Positions 17,460 to 26,168 of a DNA stretch of 64,000 nt are shown piece after piece. Every line of letters begins with the position of its first letter. The first letter of the stretch is position 1. Location: contig CARAIG010000061.1 in assembly GCA_948938605.1 (NCBI GenBank), positions 5,093 to 69,092 on the forward strand, read 5' to 3'. The DNA is from an uncultured Eubacteriales bacterium (GTDB taxonomy: Bacteria; Bacillota; Clostridia; Christensenellales; CAG-314). The notes below the pieces were generated by a model. It worked only from the letters and a program-made list of their open reading frames with translations, was not told the origin of the DNA and did not search any database. The position numbers and the translations under genes are program-made.

Positions 17460-19718
17460 TTACGCTAATTTTGCCACAATTACAGTCATATCATCCGGCG
17501 CCTTGTTTTTGACGTTTTTAAGGGCTTTACTTAAAATCACTTCCGCTATGCTTTGGGGCACGTTTAATGAAACGTTTGCAAAAATACTTGCTATATCGTT
17601 AGGACTTGCAAAACAGTCCGCTACTCCGTCGGACATCAATACAAAGCAATCGCCCTTGCCCATAGCTTTTTGCGTGACGGACGGTGTCATTTCGTCAAGT
17701 ACACCTAATGGCAAACTGCTGCCCGACACTATTTCCACCTTGTCGCCCGTCTTAACTAACCCTACCGAAGCGCCCAGCTTAATGAAGTCGGTCAAGCCGT
17801 TATATGCGTCAATTACCGCTATATCCACAGCACAAAACACTTCGTTGTCGGCAGAAGTTAACAATCGGTTTACGCAGGACAGTATCACATCTGTATCGAA
17901 GCCTGCGCGGTAAAAACTTTCCACCAGACTTATAGACGTAGACGACATTTTTTCCGCCGCGTCACCGCTGCCCATACCGTCGCACAACGCTATTATGCGT
18001 TTGCCGTTGTCGGTAGACGTTACGGTATGAGTATCCCCCGACACTTCGTTTCCGTCCTTAGGCACGCTGCTTATGCCGAAAACAATATCGTAACGGGGCT
18101 TTGCAATTAAATAAACGTTTATCCAAGACGCACTGTCTGTCTGTTCGGTTTTGTCCACAATCATCGTTTGCTTGACAAGTCCGCTTGCAACCTTTTCGAT
18201 TACGGAATTATCCAAGTCGTGCTTGGCGACGGTTGCCACCACCGTTAATTTGTCGCCTTGGTCTATTACGTTTGCGCCCACGCACATTATATTGTGAAAT
18301 ACAAGTCTTTCCACAAGTTCGCGTTCCTTGTCTTCGGAAAACGCCGTTTTGTTTTTGCAGTCCGACGCCACTTCCATAAGCAAATGGGATACTCCGCCCA
18401 TTTGTTCGGCAAGCAGCACTTTACCGTTGTCCGCTTGTTCGCTGCGTTCCATATACGAACGGTATGTTTGCGCTTCCGCATTTACTTCGGCAAGCACTGC
18501 GGACACTCTGTCGCACTTTACCGACAGTGTTTGCGGAACGTCCAAAATAGTACACTTGCCGCGTTTAACGGCACAACCTGCCAGACTTAACAGGCTTTGT
18601 TCGGTTTTTGCAAGTTCCTGTCGCCAACATCTGCTGCGCTGTTCGCAATCGCGACATATTTCTTCACTGCACTGTTTAACTATTGCAGCCTGCGCTTGTT
18701 CGGCGGTTATATGCCCTGACGACATCGAAAAGAACGCGTTTTTCATTGACAAAAAAATGTCCGACAGACGGTAAAGCCGACGGGAAACGTTATCCGAAAG
18801 CCGCTTGGCTACCGAAGACGTCAAGTACCTGTCGCTAGTCCCGCACGAACAGTCGCGGGCGTAATTGTAAACCGAATTGGGAATAACGGAAAATATCAAG
18901 GAAGCGGCAAACGTTAATGTCAACGCTAAAAAGCCTGCGTCGCCGTGCAGATGTAAAAAGTACGTAAACAGCACGTCTACGGCAACAACCGATACGGCGG
19001 ATAAAAATCGGCTTACTCGGTTGCACATTACTATTGTAAGCGTTGCTATTATTAAAAACACGCAGCAGTCGTATTGACCTGTTGCAAGCAAATTGCCTAA
19101 ACCGAACAAGGCGGAACACACAAACGCCGTTTTCGAGCCGAAGCAGGTTGCAGAAAACAATACGGCGTAAGTTGCCACAAGGTAAATGGGTTCCAACCCC
19201 CAAAACGCATATTGCGACAAACAGTACGAGCTTGCAACAATAAACAACGATATACACACCATTTCGTCCAAAGCGGGACGGTAAGCAAGTCCGCGTACGA
19301 ATACGGCACGGAAAACGTATATAGTAACGTACGAAAAAGCGATTCCGCAAGCGATGTAAAGTATTCGGTCAAACAAAGTAAAATAGTTTTGGAAATCGTA
19401 CACGCAGTAAAACACATTTGACAAAACCAAGTATGCCAACAAATTGAGTTTGCCTATTTTACGCTTGGCTATGCGGTGAATGAGCCAACACACAAGCATA
19501 ACGGCGCATCTTACGCCCGCGTGCAACAAACTTGTCCAGCCGAACACCACCGAACCGCTGACATAAATTAACGAAGCGATTATAGGATTAGCCGAATAAA
19601 GCGCGCCGACAAACAATCCGAAAGACAACGCTCCGTCGAAAGTTCCGCCGGAAATTACAATTAGCGCAGTGTACGCTACGTACATCAATACGGTATTGGC
19701 GGATAATTTGCGTTTCAT
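17460..19718 (-). CDS. spoIIE: Stage II sporulation protein E, PP2C serine phosphatase
   Basis: The 752-residue length and layout fit SpoIIE. There are about ten hydrophobic segments in the first 290 residues, a Cys-rich regulatory stretch (EEICRDCEQRSRCWRQ) at about residues 350-370, and a C-terminal PP2C domain from about residue 540. The PP2C metal sites are visible: ALCDGMGSGDAA, FVLMSDGVAD and APDDMTVIV. In sporulating Firmicutes SpoIIE sits at the polar septum, dephosphorylates SpoIIAA and so activates sigma-F in the forespore. An AAGGGGGG ribosome site precedes the ATG. spmB and spmA lie upstream on the same strand. The presence of all three is the main evidence that this organism makes endospores. 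Confidence 0.93.
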   Translation of the reverse strand: MKRKLSANTVLMYVAYTALIVISGGTFDGALSFGLFVGALYSANPIIASLIYVSGSVVFGWTSLLHAGVRCAVMLVCWLIHRIAKRKIGKLNLLAYLVLSNVFYCVYDFQNYFTLFDRILYIACGIAFSYVTIYVFRAVFVRGLAYRPALDEMVCISLFIVASSYCLSQYAFWGLEPIYLVATYAVLFSATCFGSKTAFVCSALFGLGNLLATGQYDCCVFLIIATLTIVMCNRVSRFLSAVSVVAVDVLFTYFLHLHGDAGFLALTLTFAASLIFSVIPNSVYNYARDCSCGTSDRYLTSSVAKRLSDNVSRRLYRLSDIFLSMKNAFFSMSSGHITAEQAQAAIVKQCSEEICRDCEQRSRCWRQELAKTEQSLLSLAGCAVKRGKCTILDVPQTLSVKCDRVSAVLAEVNAEAQTYRSYMERSEQADNGKVLLAEQMGGVSHLLMEVASDCKNKTAFSEDKERELVERLVFHNIMCVGANVIDQGDKLTVVATVAKHDLDNSVIEKVASGLVKQTMIVDKTEQTDSASWINVYLIAKPRYDIVFGISSVPKDGNEVSGDTHTVTSTDNGKRIIALCDGMGSGDAAEKMSSTSISLVESFYRAGFDTDVILSCVNRLLTSADNEVFCAVDIAVIDAYNGLTDFIKLGASVGLVKTGDKVEIVSGSSLPLGVLDEMTPSVTQKAMGKGDCFVLMSDGVADCFASPNDIASIFANVSLNVPQSIAEVILSKALKNVKNKAPDDMTVIVAKLA

Positions 19719-19825
19719 AACGTAAAGCCCCCCTTGTACAAAAAGTCAGTACGCTAATGCTACTACGTTTAAAACCGAGGCTTTTGTTTTGTTGTGCCGA
19801 TATATGAGAATTTTTGTAAGTACCG

Positions 19826-20329
19826 CTACATTATCCTACACAAAAGGCAAGCAGCAACGCTACCCAAAAGGTTACAAAACAGTGCAATGGGAATTGCGGC
19901 TCCTGTGTGCTTTACTTTGGTACCTGCAAAATACACGCTTGCCACGTAAAACACCGTTTCGCTGCTGCCGTATATGCACGAGGCGCATCGGGATATGTAA
20001 CTGTCCACGCCGTATTGCTTGTATACGTCGGTAAGTATTGCCAAACTTCCGCTGCCGCTGAACGGGCGCAGCAGCATAAGTTCAACAACTTCGCTAGGCA
20101 CTCCCAACAAGGAAAACGGCGGCGACAAAAAACTTGTAACGTATTTGTCCAAACCGCTTGCACGCAAGGCGTTTACCATAATGAACGTCGCTGCAAGATA
20201 CGGAAAAATAGACAATGACAAATTAAACGACTGCTTTGCGCCTAGCACAAAACTGTCGTACACGTTTACCTTTTTTATCAGTCCGTAAACAAGAACAACT
20301 ATTAGCAATACAGGGACGATATAGTTCAA
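19826..20329 (-). CDS. spmB: Spore maturation protein B
   Basis: A 167-residue membrane protein of the nucleoside-recognition (Gate) domain family. SpmB landmarks are FPYLAATFIMVNALRASG and the conserved LLRPFSGSGSLAIL, followed by SSETVFYVASVYF. Four hydrophobic segments are visible. It starts with TTG at 20329, which overlaps the TGA of spmA (ATTGA). The ribosome site AAGGAG lies 5 nt before the TTG, which fixes this start and implies translational coupling. SpmA and SpmB are needed for spore core dehydration and heat resistance in Bacillus and Clostridium. Confidence 0.92.
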   Translation of the reverse strand: MNYIVPVLLIVVLVYGLIKKVNVYDSFVLGAKQSFNLSLSIFPYLAATFIMVNALRASGLDKYVTSFLSPPFSLLGVPSEVVELMLLRPFSGSGSLAILTDVYKQYGVDSYISRCASCIYGSSETVFYVASVYFAGTKVKHTGAAIPIALFCNLLGSVAACLLCRIM

Positions 20330-20949
20330 TTAAACTCCTTGACGACAATATGTTTTTTACGGCAACGTCCGTAAGCAACAAAAACCAACGCAACGCCTAC
20401 AACCGACGTGATAATTGTTGCAAGCAGGTTTGGCAAAATAATATCCGACGGGTTTGCCGAACCGAGAGAAGCGCGCAGTCCTATTACCGTTGTAGGGAGC
20501 AACTGCACGCTTGTAGCGTTAACAACAAACAGCATAACGCCGAAACGGGACAGTTTTTCGTCGTGTTCCACTTCGCCTATGGCGGAAATTGCCGACGGGG
20601 TTGCCGCATTACCTACGCCCAACAAGTTGGAAGCAAGGTTTAACGACACATACCCCGCCGCAACTTCGCTTATGTTACCGTACAGCCATTTGTTTACGGG
20701 CTTTAACAACTTGGATAGTTTTTCCACCAAACGGCATTCTTCGGCTATTTTAAACACGCCCAACCATATGCAGTAAATGGCGGTTAATTCCAATGCGGTT
20801 TTTAACGCTTGCGACGAACTGTCCAAACATACGGTCAAAACGCTTTGCGGATTAATTATAGTAAGCGCAACAAACGCCGCAATTGTAATTACAGTCCAAA
20901 CGATATTCATATAATAATTTATTAAAAACGTTTGAATACAATTACTCAT
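20326..20949 (-). CDS. spmA: Spore maturation protein A
   Basis: A 207-residue membrane protein with the SpmA signatures IYCIWLGVFKIAEECRLVEK, SLNLASNLLGVGNAATP and FVVNATSVQLLPTTVIGLR. It is the same fold family as SpmB, to which it is fused in some species, and acts with it in core dehydration of the spore. No ribosome site is seen within 12 nt of the ATG. A GGAG lies 16 nt upstream. Its coupled partner spmB overlaps its last codon. Confidence 0.92.
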   Translation of the reverse strand: MSNCIQTFLINYYMNIVWTVITIAAFVALTIINPQSVLTVCLDSSSQALKTALELTAIYCIWLGVFKIAEECRLVEKLSKLLKPVNKWLYGNISEVAAGYVSLNLASNLLGVGNAATPSAISAIGEVEHDEKLSRFGVMLFVVNATSVQLLPTTVIGLRASLGSANPSDIILPNLLATIITSVVGVALVFVAYGRCRKKHIVVKEFN

Positions 20950-21031
20950 TTTACAACATAAAATACTCCGGTATGTGTCCGTAATTCTATTGACAATAAA
21001 TCACCTTATACGTACCTTGTTGTAAATAAGT

Positions 21032-21071
21032 ACGCAAAAGGCATTCCAAGTTTACGGAATGCCTTTTGCGT
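21032..21071. terminator. Bidirectional terminator hairpin
   Basis: A perfect 16-bp inverted repeat, ACGCAAAAGGCATTCC and its complement, with an 8-nt loop. It lies between the cupin gene stop and the spmA start, so it ends the redox operon on the minus strand. Confidence 0.8.
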
Positions 21072-21142
21072 AATTGTACTGTTCAACTTTTTTAAATGCT
21101 TTTTAAACTGTTATTTCCACATTACCCTATCGGGAAACACAT

Positions 21143-21865
21143 TTATTTTAAACTGTTGTATTCTTCGTCGGTTACTGCTTCGCACCATTCGTTGGACGCG
21201 TTTTCGGCAGGAATTTCCACTGCAAGGTGGGTAAACCAGTCATCGGCGCTTGCCCCGTGCCAATGCTTGACTTCGGGCGCAATGTAAACAACGTCGCCGG
21301 GATGCAGTTTTTGCGCAGACTTGCCGTATTCCTGATACCAACCCTCGCCGTCGGTACAAAGCAAAATTTGTCCGCCTTTGTGATGTATATGCCAATTGTT
21401 ACGGCATTTAGGTTCAAACGTTACGTTTGCAACGGCAACGCCTTTTGTCGTAAGCATTTTAAGGTACGACTGTCCTGTAAAGTATTTTGCAAAATTGACA
21501 TTTGGCTCACCCAAACCGAACAAACTGTCGCAAGGCTCGGTTATATCATCGGCATATACTTCACGCACAAGCGGAAATACTGCCCAAGCGTTAGGCCAAC
21601 CGACGTAAAAAGCAAGATGCGTTATAATTTCCACCATTTCCGTTTTGGTAACGCCGTGATTTTTAGCGTTTGAAATGTGGTATTTTAACGAATTGTCAAA
21701 AATGCCTTTCGTCATTAATGCAGTTATCGTAATTATGCTTCGATCCCGCGCGCTTAATTTATCTTCGCGCGACCAAACTTCGCCAAACAAAACATCGTCG
21801 TTAAGTTGCGCAAATTTAGGCGCTAAGTCGCCAAGTCCTTTTCTTCCCGCGTCCTGTTTTTTCAT
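21143..21865 (-). CDS. Carboxymuconolactone decarboxylase-like/cupin fusion protein
   Basis: The 240-residue protein has two domains. Residues about 8-110 resemble the AhpD/carboxymuconolactone decarboxylase family (KLSARDRSIITITALM, then HISNAKNHGVTKTEMVEIITHLAFYVGWPNA), but the second catalytic Cys of AhpD is missing. Residues about 140-225 are a cupin with NNWHIHHKGGQILLCTDGEG and PGDVVYIAPEVKHWHGA, whose His and Glu/Gln residues could bind a metal. Such fusions are common in Firmicutes next to flavodoxins and quinone-active enzymes; the substrate is unknown. It ends a gene group that starts with marR, but the 110-nt gap before it has an imperfect inverted repeat, so it may have its own promoter. 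A ribosome site (AAAGGAG) is present. Confidence 0.85.
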   Translation of the reverse strand: MKKQDAGRKGLGDLAPKFAQLNDDVLFGEVWSREDKLSARDRSIITITALMTKGIFDNSLKYHISNAKNHGVTKTEMVEIITHLAFYVGWPNAWAVFPLVREVYADDITEPCDSLFGLGEPNVNFAKYFTGQSYLKMLTTKGVAVANVTFEPKCRNNWHIHHKGGQILLCTDGEGWYQEYGKSAQKLHPGDVVYIAPEVKHWHGASADDWFTHLAVEIPAENASNEWCEAVTDEEYNSLK

Positions 21866-21908
21866 TGTTATTCTCCTTTGTAGTAGAATTGCTATTGTTA
21901 ACAGTCAA

Positions 21909-21945
21909 AACTTGTTAACTGCACAAAATAGCGGTTAAACAAGTT
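21909..21945. promoter_or_regulatory. Imperfect inverted repeat upstream of the cupin gene
   Basis: AACTTGTTAAC at 21909-21919 is mirrored by GTTAAACAAGTT at 21934-21945, with one extra base. A TATAAT (minus strand, 21960-21955) lies next to it without a clear -35 element. A regulator site controlling the cupin gene is possible. Confidence 0.35.
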
Positions 21946-21975
21946 TAGTTGTACATTATAGCGCAATTACGCGTT

Positions 21976-22275
21976 TTAGCGTTCAACGTAATCCGTATAC
22001 TTTTCCACTGTTATTTTTAAATTATACTTTTTGCGCAATTGTGCTATTTGTTTCATCATAGGTGTTTTGTGATGAACGTCCAATGCATCTTGACTGCTCC
22101 ATTTGTCGACAAGCAAAACCGTTTCGGGCTGTTCGACGGGATAAAAATATTCGTATTTCAAGTTTCCCTGTTCCGCACGTATTTGTTCGACTAACCCCGA
22201 CGACAGCATTTCTTCCGCAAATTTTTTAGCACTGCCGTTTGTACCCGTATAGTAGATATTAATTGTTAAACACAT
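21976..22275 (-). CDS. Antibiotic-biosynthesis-monooxygenase (ABM) domain protein
   Basis: The 99-residue protein is a single ABM-fold domain (ferredoxin-like, dimeric barrel). The family pattern is visible: an N-terminal strand (MCLTINIYYT), a central EQGNLKYEYFYPVEQPETVLLVDKW and a late DVHHKTPMM. This is the pattern of YgiN-type putative quinol monooxygenases and related stress proteins. Its position behind two flavodoxins in a MarR-led operon supports a role in quinone or electrophile handling. The natural substrate is unknown. A ribosome site (GGAGAG) precedes the ATG. Confidence 0.82.
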   Translation of the reverse strand: MCLTINIYYTGTNGSAKKFAEEMLSSGLVEQIRAEQGNLKYEYFYPVEQPETVLLVDKWSSQDALDVHHKTPMMKQIAQLRKKYNLKITVEKYTDYVER

Positions 22276-22301
22276 TTTACTCTCCGAATAAATCTTATTA
22301 A

Positions 22302-22979
22302 TTACAAACCCAAACCGTCAATCCAACCCGTAATTGCATTTTGCGTATCGTTGCCGTTGCATTTTTTGCCGTCAAGTACGGTTGCGTTAGGTTCCAAATT
22401 TTTAATTGTATTAACGCTTGCGGATATTCCCGAACCGCCCGACGTACAAAAAGGCACGACTGTTTTTCCGCCAAGGTCGTATTTGTCTAAAAAAGTATTA
22501 ATTATTTTAGGACACGTTCCCCACCAAATAGGATAGCCTATAAACACCGTTTCATACTTGTCGATATCTGTCAAAGCATTTGCAATGGCGGGACGCGCCG
22601 ACGGATCGTTTTGCTCCTTGTTTGCCCGACAATCGTCGTTGGTATAGGCTAAATCTGCCGACGTATAAGGTTGTGCAGGATTAATTTTAAAAACGGAACA
22701 ATCGTCGCCGAAATGCCCGACAATTTTTTGAGCGACTTTTTCCGTCGTACCGGTACACGAAAAATAAACTATCAAAATGTTTTTACCTCTTTCCGCTCCG
22801 ACATCTTTGTCGTTTTCCGTACCTGCGGATGGGAAATCGGCATTGTTGCCGTTATTAGGCGGATTGACGGGACCGTTTTCGCCGTTATCTTTTTTATCGC
22901 ACGCAGTAAATGCAAATAGCGCTGCCGCTGCGAATATAATACAAATTATAATTGCCGTAATTTTTTTCATATCATTCAC
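22302..22979 (-). CDS. Flavodoxin-domain lipoprotein
   Basis: 225 residues. A lipoprotein signal (IIFAAAALFAFTAC, Cys near residue 27) is followed by a Gly/Asn/Pro linker and a flavodoxin domain from about residue 67. The FMN-phosphate loop is visible as VYFSCTGTTEKVAQ, and later loops as GYPIWWGTCP and PFCTSGGSG. It should bind FMN on the outer face of the membrane, which is less common than cytoplasmic flavodoxin. The frame opens at GTG 22979, with GGAAGGA 7 nt upstream, overlapping the stop of the previous flavodoxin gene. The ATG at 22970 is an alternative. It may carry electrons for extracellular or quinone reduction. Confidence 0.87.
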   Translation of the reverse strand: MNDMKKITAIIICIIFAAAALFAFTACDKKDNGENGPVNPPNNGNNADFPSAGTENDKDVGAERGKNILIVYFSCTGTTEKVAQKIVGHFGDDCSVFKINPAQPYTSADLAYTNDDCRANKEQNDPSARPAIANALTDIDKYETVFIGYPIWWGTCPKIINTFLDKYDLGGKTVVPFCTSGGSGISASVNTIKNLEPNATVLDGKKCNGNDTQNAITGWIDGLGL

Positions 22980-23451
22980 CCGTTATTCCTTCCGCCCACA
23001 ATTTGAGTTCGGCTTCGCTTACGTTAGACAAAAATCTTTTGCCTTCAACTAAATTTGCGCCCTTGCAGGAAGTTTCCAACGCCTTGTTGGTTTTGCCCAT
23101 ATTTGAACCGCCCGATGTTGCAAACGGAATAATTGTTTTGTTTGACAGGTCATACTGTTCCAAAAACGTGTTTATTATTTTAGGCGCAACATACCACCAA
23201 ATAGGAAAACCTACAAATACAACGCCGTAATCCGCCATATTCGTAATTTTATCTGCTACGGCAGGTCTACATGTCGGGGTTGCCGTTTCTTGACTTGAAC
23301 GGCTGTTTTTATTTGTCCAGTCAAGGTCGGCAGACGTATACGGCTCAACGGGCTTTATTTCAAACAAATCGGCAGATATGACGTTTGCAAGTTTTTGCGC
23401 TAATTTTTGAGTGACGCCGCTTGCGCTAAAATACGCTACAAGTTTTTTCAT
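22972..23451 (-). CDS. Flavodoxin-family protein
   Basis: A 159-residue cytoplasmic flavodoxin. The FMN-binding loop is VAYFSASGVTQKLAQ, with GFPIWWYVAPKIINTFLEQYDL and PFATSGGSNMG as the isoalloxazine-contact loops. It is about 45 residues shorter than the lipoprotein that follows but closely related to it, pointing to a duplication within the operon. The ATG overlaps the TGA of marR (ATGA) and has a GGAGGGAAAGGA ribosome site, so the two genes are coupled. Proteins of this type often act as quinone reductases. Confidence 0.88.
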   Translation of the reverse strand: MKKLVAYFSASGVTQKLAQKLANVISADLFEIKPVEPYTSADLDWTNKNSRSSQETATPTCRPAVADKITNMADYGVVFVGFPIWWYVAPKIINTFLEQYDLSNKTIIPFATSGGSNMGKTNKALETSCKGANLVEGKRFLSNVSEAELKLWAEGITGE

Positions 23452-23876
23452 TCCTTTCCCTCCTTGTTTAATACCCCTGCTAATTTTTCAAATTTATTCA
23501 ACAAAATTTCGGCGTCCGATTGCATTTTGTCATACGCCGCCGCTTCCAAATCATACAAGTCCTTTAAAAGTCTGTCGGCATATTTCTGTCCGTCATCGGT
23601 TAGTACAACGTTAAGTTCGCGCTTTTCCCCTTTAATTTGTACAAGTTCCACAATGTTTTCGCTTTCCAATTCCTTGACGATTGTATTTACCGTACTTCGT
23701 GGTAAGTCCCAACTGTCGCAAATTTCCTTTTGACTGTGAGTTTTGCCGTCGTTTAGCGCATACATAATCCAAAGCAAATTCGGCTTTACATTGCCCGACT
23801 TTGCAAACTCGGTATAAAAGCCGTCTATTTTGTAAAGCGTTTTTCCCAATCGGTAAAAAAATTCCTTACTGTCCAT
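23448..23876 (-). CDS. MarR-family transcriptional regulator
   Basis: A 142-residue winged-helix protein. The recognition region reads HSQKEICDSWDLPRSTVNTIVKELESENIV, followed by the wing (KGEKRELNVVLTDDGQKYADRLL) and a dimerisation helix. The frame could open at 23942, but a consensus promoter occupies 23914-23942 and a strong ribosome site (AAGGAG) lies 8 nt before the ATG at 23876, so I start it there. It heads an operon with two flavodoxins and an ABM protein. By analogy with MarR/DUF24 regulators of quinone stress it probably represses this operon until a ligand or oxidant binds. Confidence 0.88.
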   Translation of the reverse strand: MDSKEFFYRLGKTLYKIDGFYTEFAKSGNVKPNLLWIMYALNDGKTHSQKEICDSWDLPRSTVNTIVKELESENIVELVQIKGEKRELNVVLTDDGQKYADRLLKDLYDLEAAAYDKMQSDAEILLNKFEKLAGVLNKEGKE

Positions 23877-23904
23877 CGTTCCGCTCCTTTTTAAAATCCT
23901 AATT

Positions 23905-23921
23905 CGTATTTTAATTATACG
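23905..23921. promoter_or_regulatory. Candidate MarR operator
   Basis: CGTAT (23905-23909) and ATACG (23917-23921) form an inverted repeat spaced by 7 nt. It overlaps the -10 box of the operon promoter, as expected for an autorepressor site. Confidence 0.5.
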
Positions 23922-23942
23922 CGGATAGATATTTAAAGTCAA
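23914..23942 (-). promoter_or_regulatory. Sigma-A promoter of the marR-flavodoxin operon
   Basis: On the minus strand TTGACT (23942-23937), a 17-nt spacer and TATAAT (23919-23914). The marR start codon lies 37 nt downstream. Confidence 0.75.
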
Positions 23943-24239
23943 CCGAATTAATAATGTTTTTTACATTTATCCGTTTGCAATATCCTAATATACGGAAACC
24001 AAAAGTTGACGGTTTTTTGACTTGGACTTGTTCTATCGCTATTGTTTTGAAAATCGATGTAAACAAACTTGCGATAAACGATCAATAAAAACGGTATTCA
24101 TTGTAATCGACGCCGATTCGACACCACGCTACTTTTTTACGTAAAGCGTGCAAGTTGTTTACAAAATAAATGTAAAATGCTAAAATAATTGTTGACATTA
24201 TTTTGCATTGTTCCATTAGCAATGCGAAAGGAGGAATTT

Positions 24240-26168
24240 ATGACAAAAAAGCCTTATTACATTACAACGCCCATTTACTATTCCAGCGGAAATTTCCATT
24301 TGGGACACTGCTACACAACCGTCATATGCGACGCAATAGCACGTTTCAAGCGAATGGACGGATTCGACGTATTTTACCTTACCGGTACCGACGAACACGG
24401 TCAAAAGGTGCAACAGCGCGCCGAAAAAGCGGGCGTTACTCCCAAAAAATTCGTGGACGATTTATACGAACAAATTGTTGCGTTGTGGAAGACATTAGAT
24501 ATATCCTACGACAAATTTATCCGCACAACCGACAGTTACCACGAATTGACGGTACAAAAAGTTTACGAAAAATTACTTGCAAGCGGTGACATTTACAAGT
24601 CGGAGTACGAAGGACTTTACTGCACTCCTTGCGAAGCGTTTTGGACCGAAAGCCAACTTGTAGACGGCAAATGTCCCGACTGCGGACGGGAAGTAATTAA
24701 GCAAAAGGAAGAAAGTTACTTTTTCCGTCTTAGCAAATACCAAGACCGTTTAATAAAGTTTTACGAACAAAACCCCGAATTTATAAGCCCTAAATCGCGT
24801 ATGAACGAAATGATAAACAATTTTATCAAGCCGGGACTTAAAGACTTGTGCATATCGCGTACCACTTTCGACTGGGGCGTAAAACTGCCGTTTGACCAAA
24901 AGCACGTTGCCTACGTGTGGGTGGACGCATTGACGAACTACATCACTGCGTTAGGTTATTTACAACCCGACCACGCCAACTTCGATAAATACTGGCCCGC
25001 CGATTTGCATATGGTAGGCAAGGAAATCGTACGTTTCCACACCATTATTTGGCCTGCGCTCCTTATGGCATTGGATTTGCCGCTGCCCAAAAAAGTATAC
25101 GGGCACGGTTGGTTGCTGTTCGGCAACGACAAAATGAGCAAAAGCAAAGGCAACATTGTCGATCCGTTTTTCCTTGTAGACCGCTACGGCGTAGACCCTA
25201 TACGTTACTTCCTTTTGCGCGAAATACCGTTTGGAAGCGACGGCAGTTACACTAACGAAGCGTTGCTTGTACGTACAAACGCCGATTTGGTCAACGACCT
25301 AGGCAACCTTGTAAGCCGTACTACCGCTATGATTACGCAATACTTCGGCGGCGAAATCCCTTCGCCGAATACATATACCGATTTAGACAAGGAACTTATT
25401 TCCTTGTGCGAACAAACATTGAGCAAAGTCCGAACCGATATGGACAACTTGTCCGCACCTGACGCTTTAACGGACATTTTCCGCATAATACAGCGTGCCA
25501 ACAAGTACATCGACGAAACCGCCCCTTGGACGTTAAACAAAAACGGCGACAAAGACCGTTTGGCAACCGTTATGTACGTTTTGGCGGAATGTATCCGTTT
25601 TGCCGCAACACTGCTTAAACCGTTCATTACAAAAACGTCAAATATCATTTTCGAAAAATTAGGCATTGCAAGCCCCGACAACTTTAAAGGCATTGCAAAA
25701 TTCGGCGGAACGGTTGCGGGAACAAAAGTCAACAAAGGGGAAAACTTGTTTAACCGCATAGACGTAAACAAGGAACTTAAAGAGTTAGACGAAATTGCCG
25801 AAAAACAAAATAAGCAAACAAAAGCCGACGAAAAAACCGCCGACGAATTGATAGACATCAACGACTTTGCAAAAGTAAAACTTGTTACAGCAAAAGTACT
25901 AAGTTGCGAAAAAGTTGCCAAAAGCGACAAACTGCTTGTGTTTAAACTGCAAGTCGGTGACGAAATCCGTCAAGTGGTAAGCGGCATTGCGCAGCACTAC
26001 TCGCCCGAATATATGGTAGGTAAAACGGTAGTACTCGTTAAAAATTTAAAACCCGCAAAAATACGCGGAGTGGAAAGCAACGGTATGATACTGTGTTGCG
26101 ACGACGACGGCAAGGTTGTGTTTGTTTCCCCCGAAAAGGAAGTTGCTTGCGGCAAGGTAGTACGCTAA
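24240..26168 (+). CDS. metG: Methionyl-tRNA synthetase
   Basis: The 642-residue enzyme has the class I core. NFHLGH at about residues 16-21 replaces the HIGH motif. A zinc knuckle CTPCEAFW...CPDCG follows at about residues 127-146. KMSKSKGN is the KMSKS loop at about residues 296-303. The anticodon-binding helical domain follows, and the C-terminal 100 residues form an EMAP/Trbp OB-fold tRNA-binding domain (VSGIAQHY, ILCCDD). It charges tRNA-Met. The frame opens at 24189, but AAAGGAGGA sits 5 nt before the ATG at 24240, and alignment with the family starts there (KKPYYITTPIYY). The stop overlaps the start of tatD by one base, so the two are co-translated. Confidence 0.96.
   Translation: MTKKPYYITTPIYYSSGNFHLGHCYTTVICDAIARFKRMDGFDVFYLTGTDEHGQKVQQRAEKAGVTPKKFVDDLYEQIVALWKTLDISYDKFIRTTDSYHELTVQKVYEKLLASGDIYKSEYEGLYCTPCEAFWTESQLVDGKCPDCGREVIKQKEESYFFRLSKYQDRLIKFYEQNPEFISPKSRMNEMINNFIKPGLKDLCISRTTFDWGVKLPFDQKHVAYVWVDALTNYITALGYLQPDHANFDKYWPADLHMVGKEIVRFHTIIWPALLMALDLPLPKKVYGHGWLLFGNDKMSKSKGNIVDPFFLVDRYGVDPIRYFLLREIPFGSDGSYTNEALLVRTNADLVNDLGNLVSRTTAMITQYFGGEIPSPNTYTDLDKELISLCEQTLSKVRTDMDNLSAPDALTDIFRIIQRANKYIDETAPWTLNKNGDKDRLATVMYVLAECIRFAATLLKPFITKTSNIIFEKLGIASPDNFKGIAKFGGTVAGTKVNKGENLFNRIDVNKELKELDEIAEKQNKQTKADEKTADELIDINDFAKVKLVTAKVLSCEKVAKSDKLLVFKLQVGDEIRQVVSGIAQHYSPEYMVGKTVVLVKNLKPAKIRGVESNGMILCCDDDGKVVFVSPEKEVACGKVVR

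Noticed and set aside
23877..23942. Upstream start for the MarR regulator adding 22 residues
   Set aside because: The promoter -35 and -10 boxes occupy this stretch and a strong ribosome site precedes the ATG at 23876.
23943..24239. T-box or SAM-type leader upstream of metG
   Set aside because: I see no T-box AGGGTGGNACCGCG motif, specifier stem or terminator. The region is AT-rich with nothing distinct.
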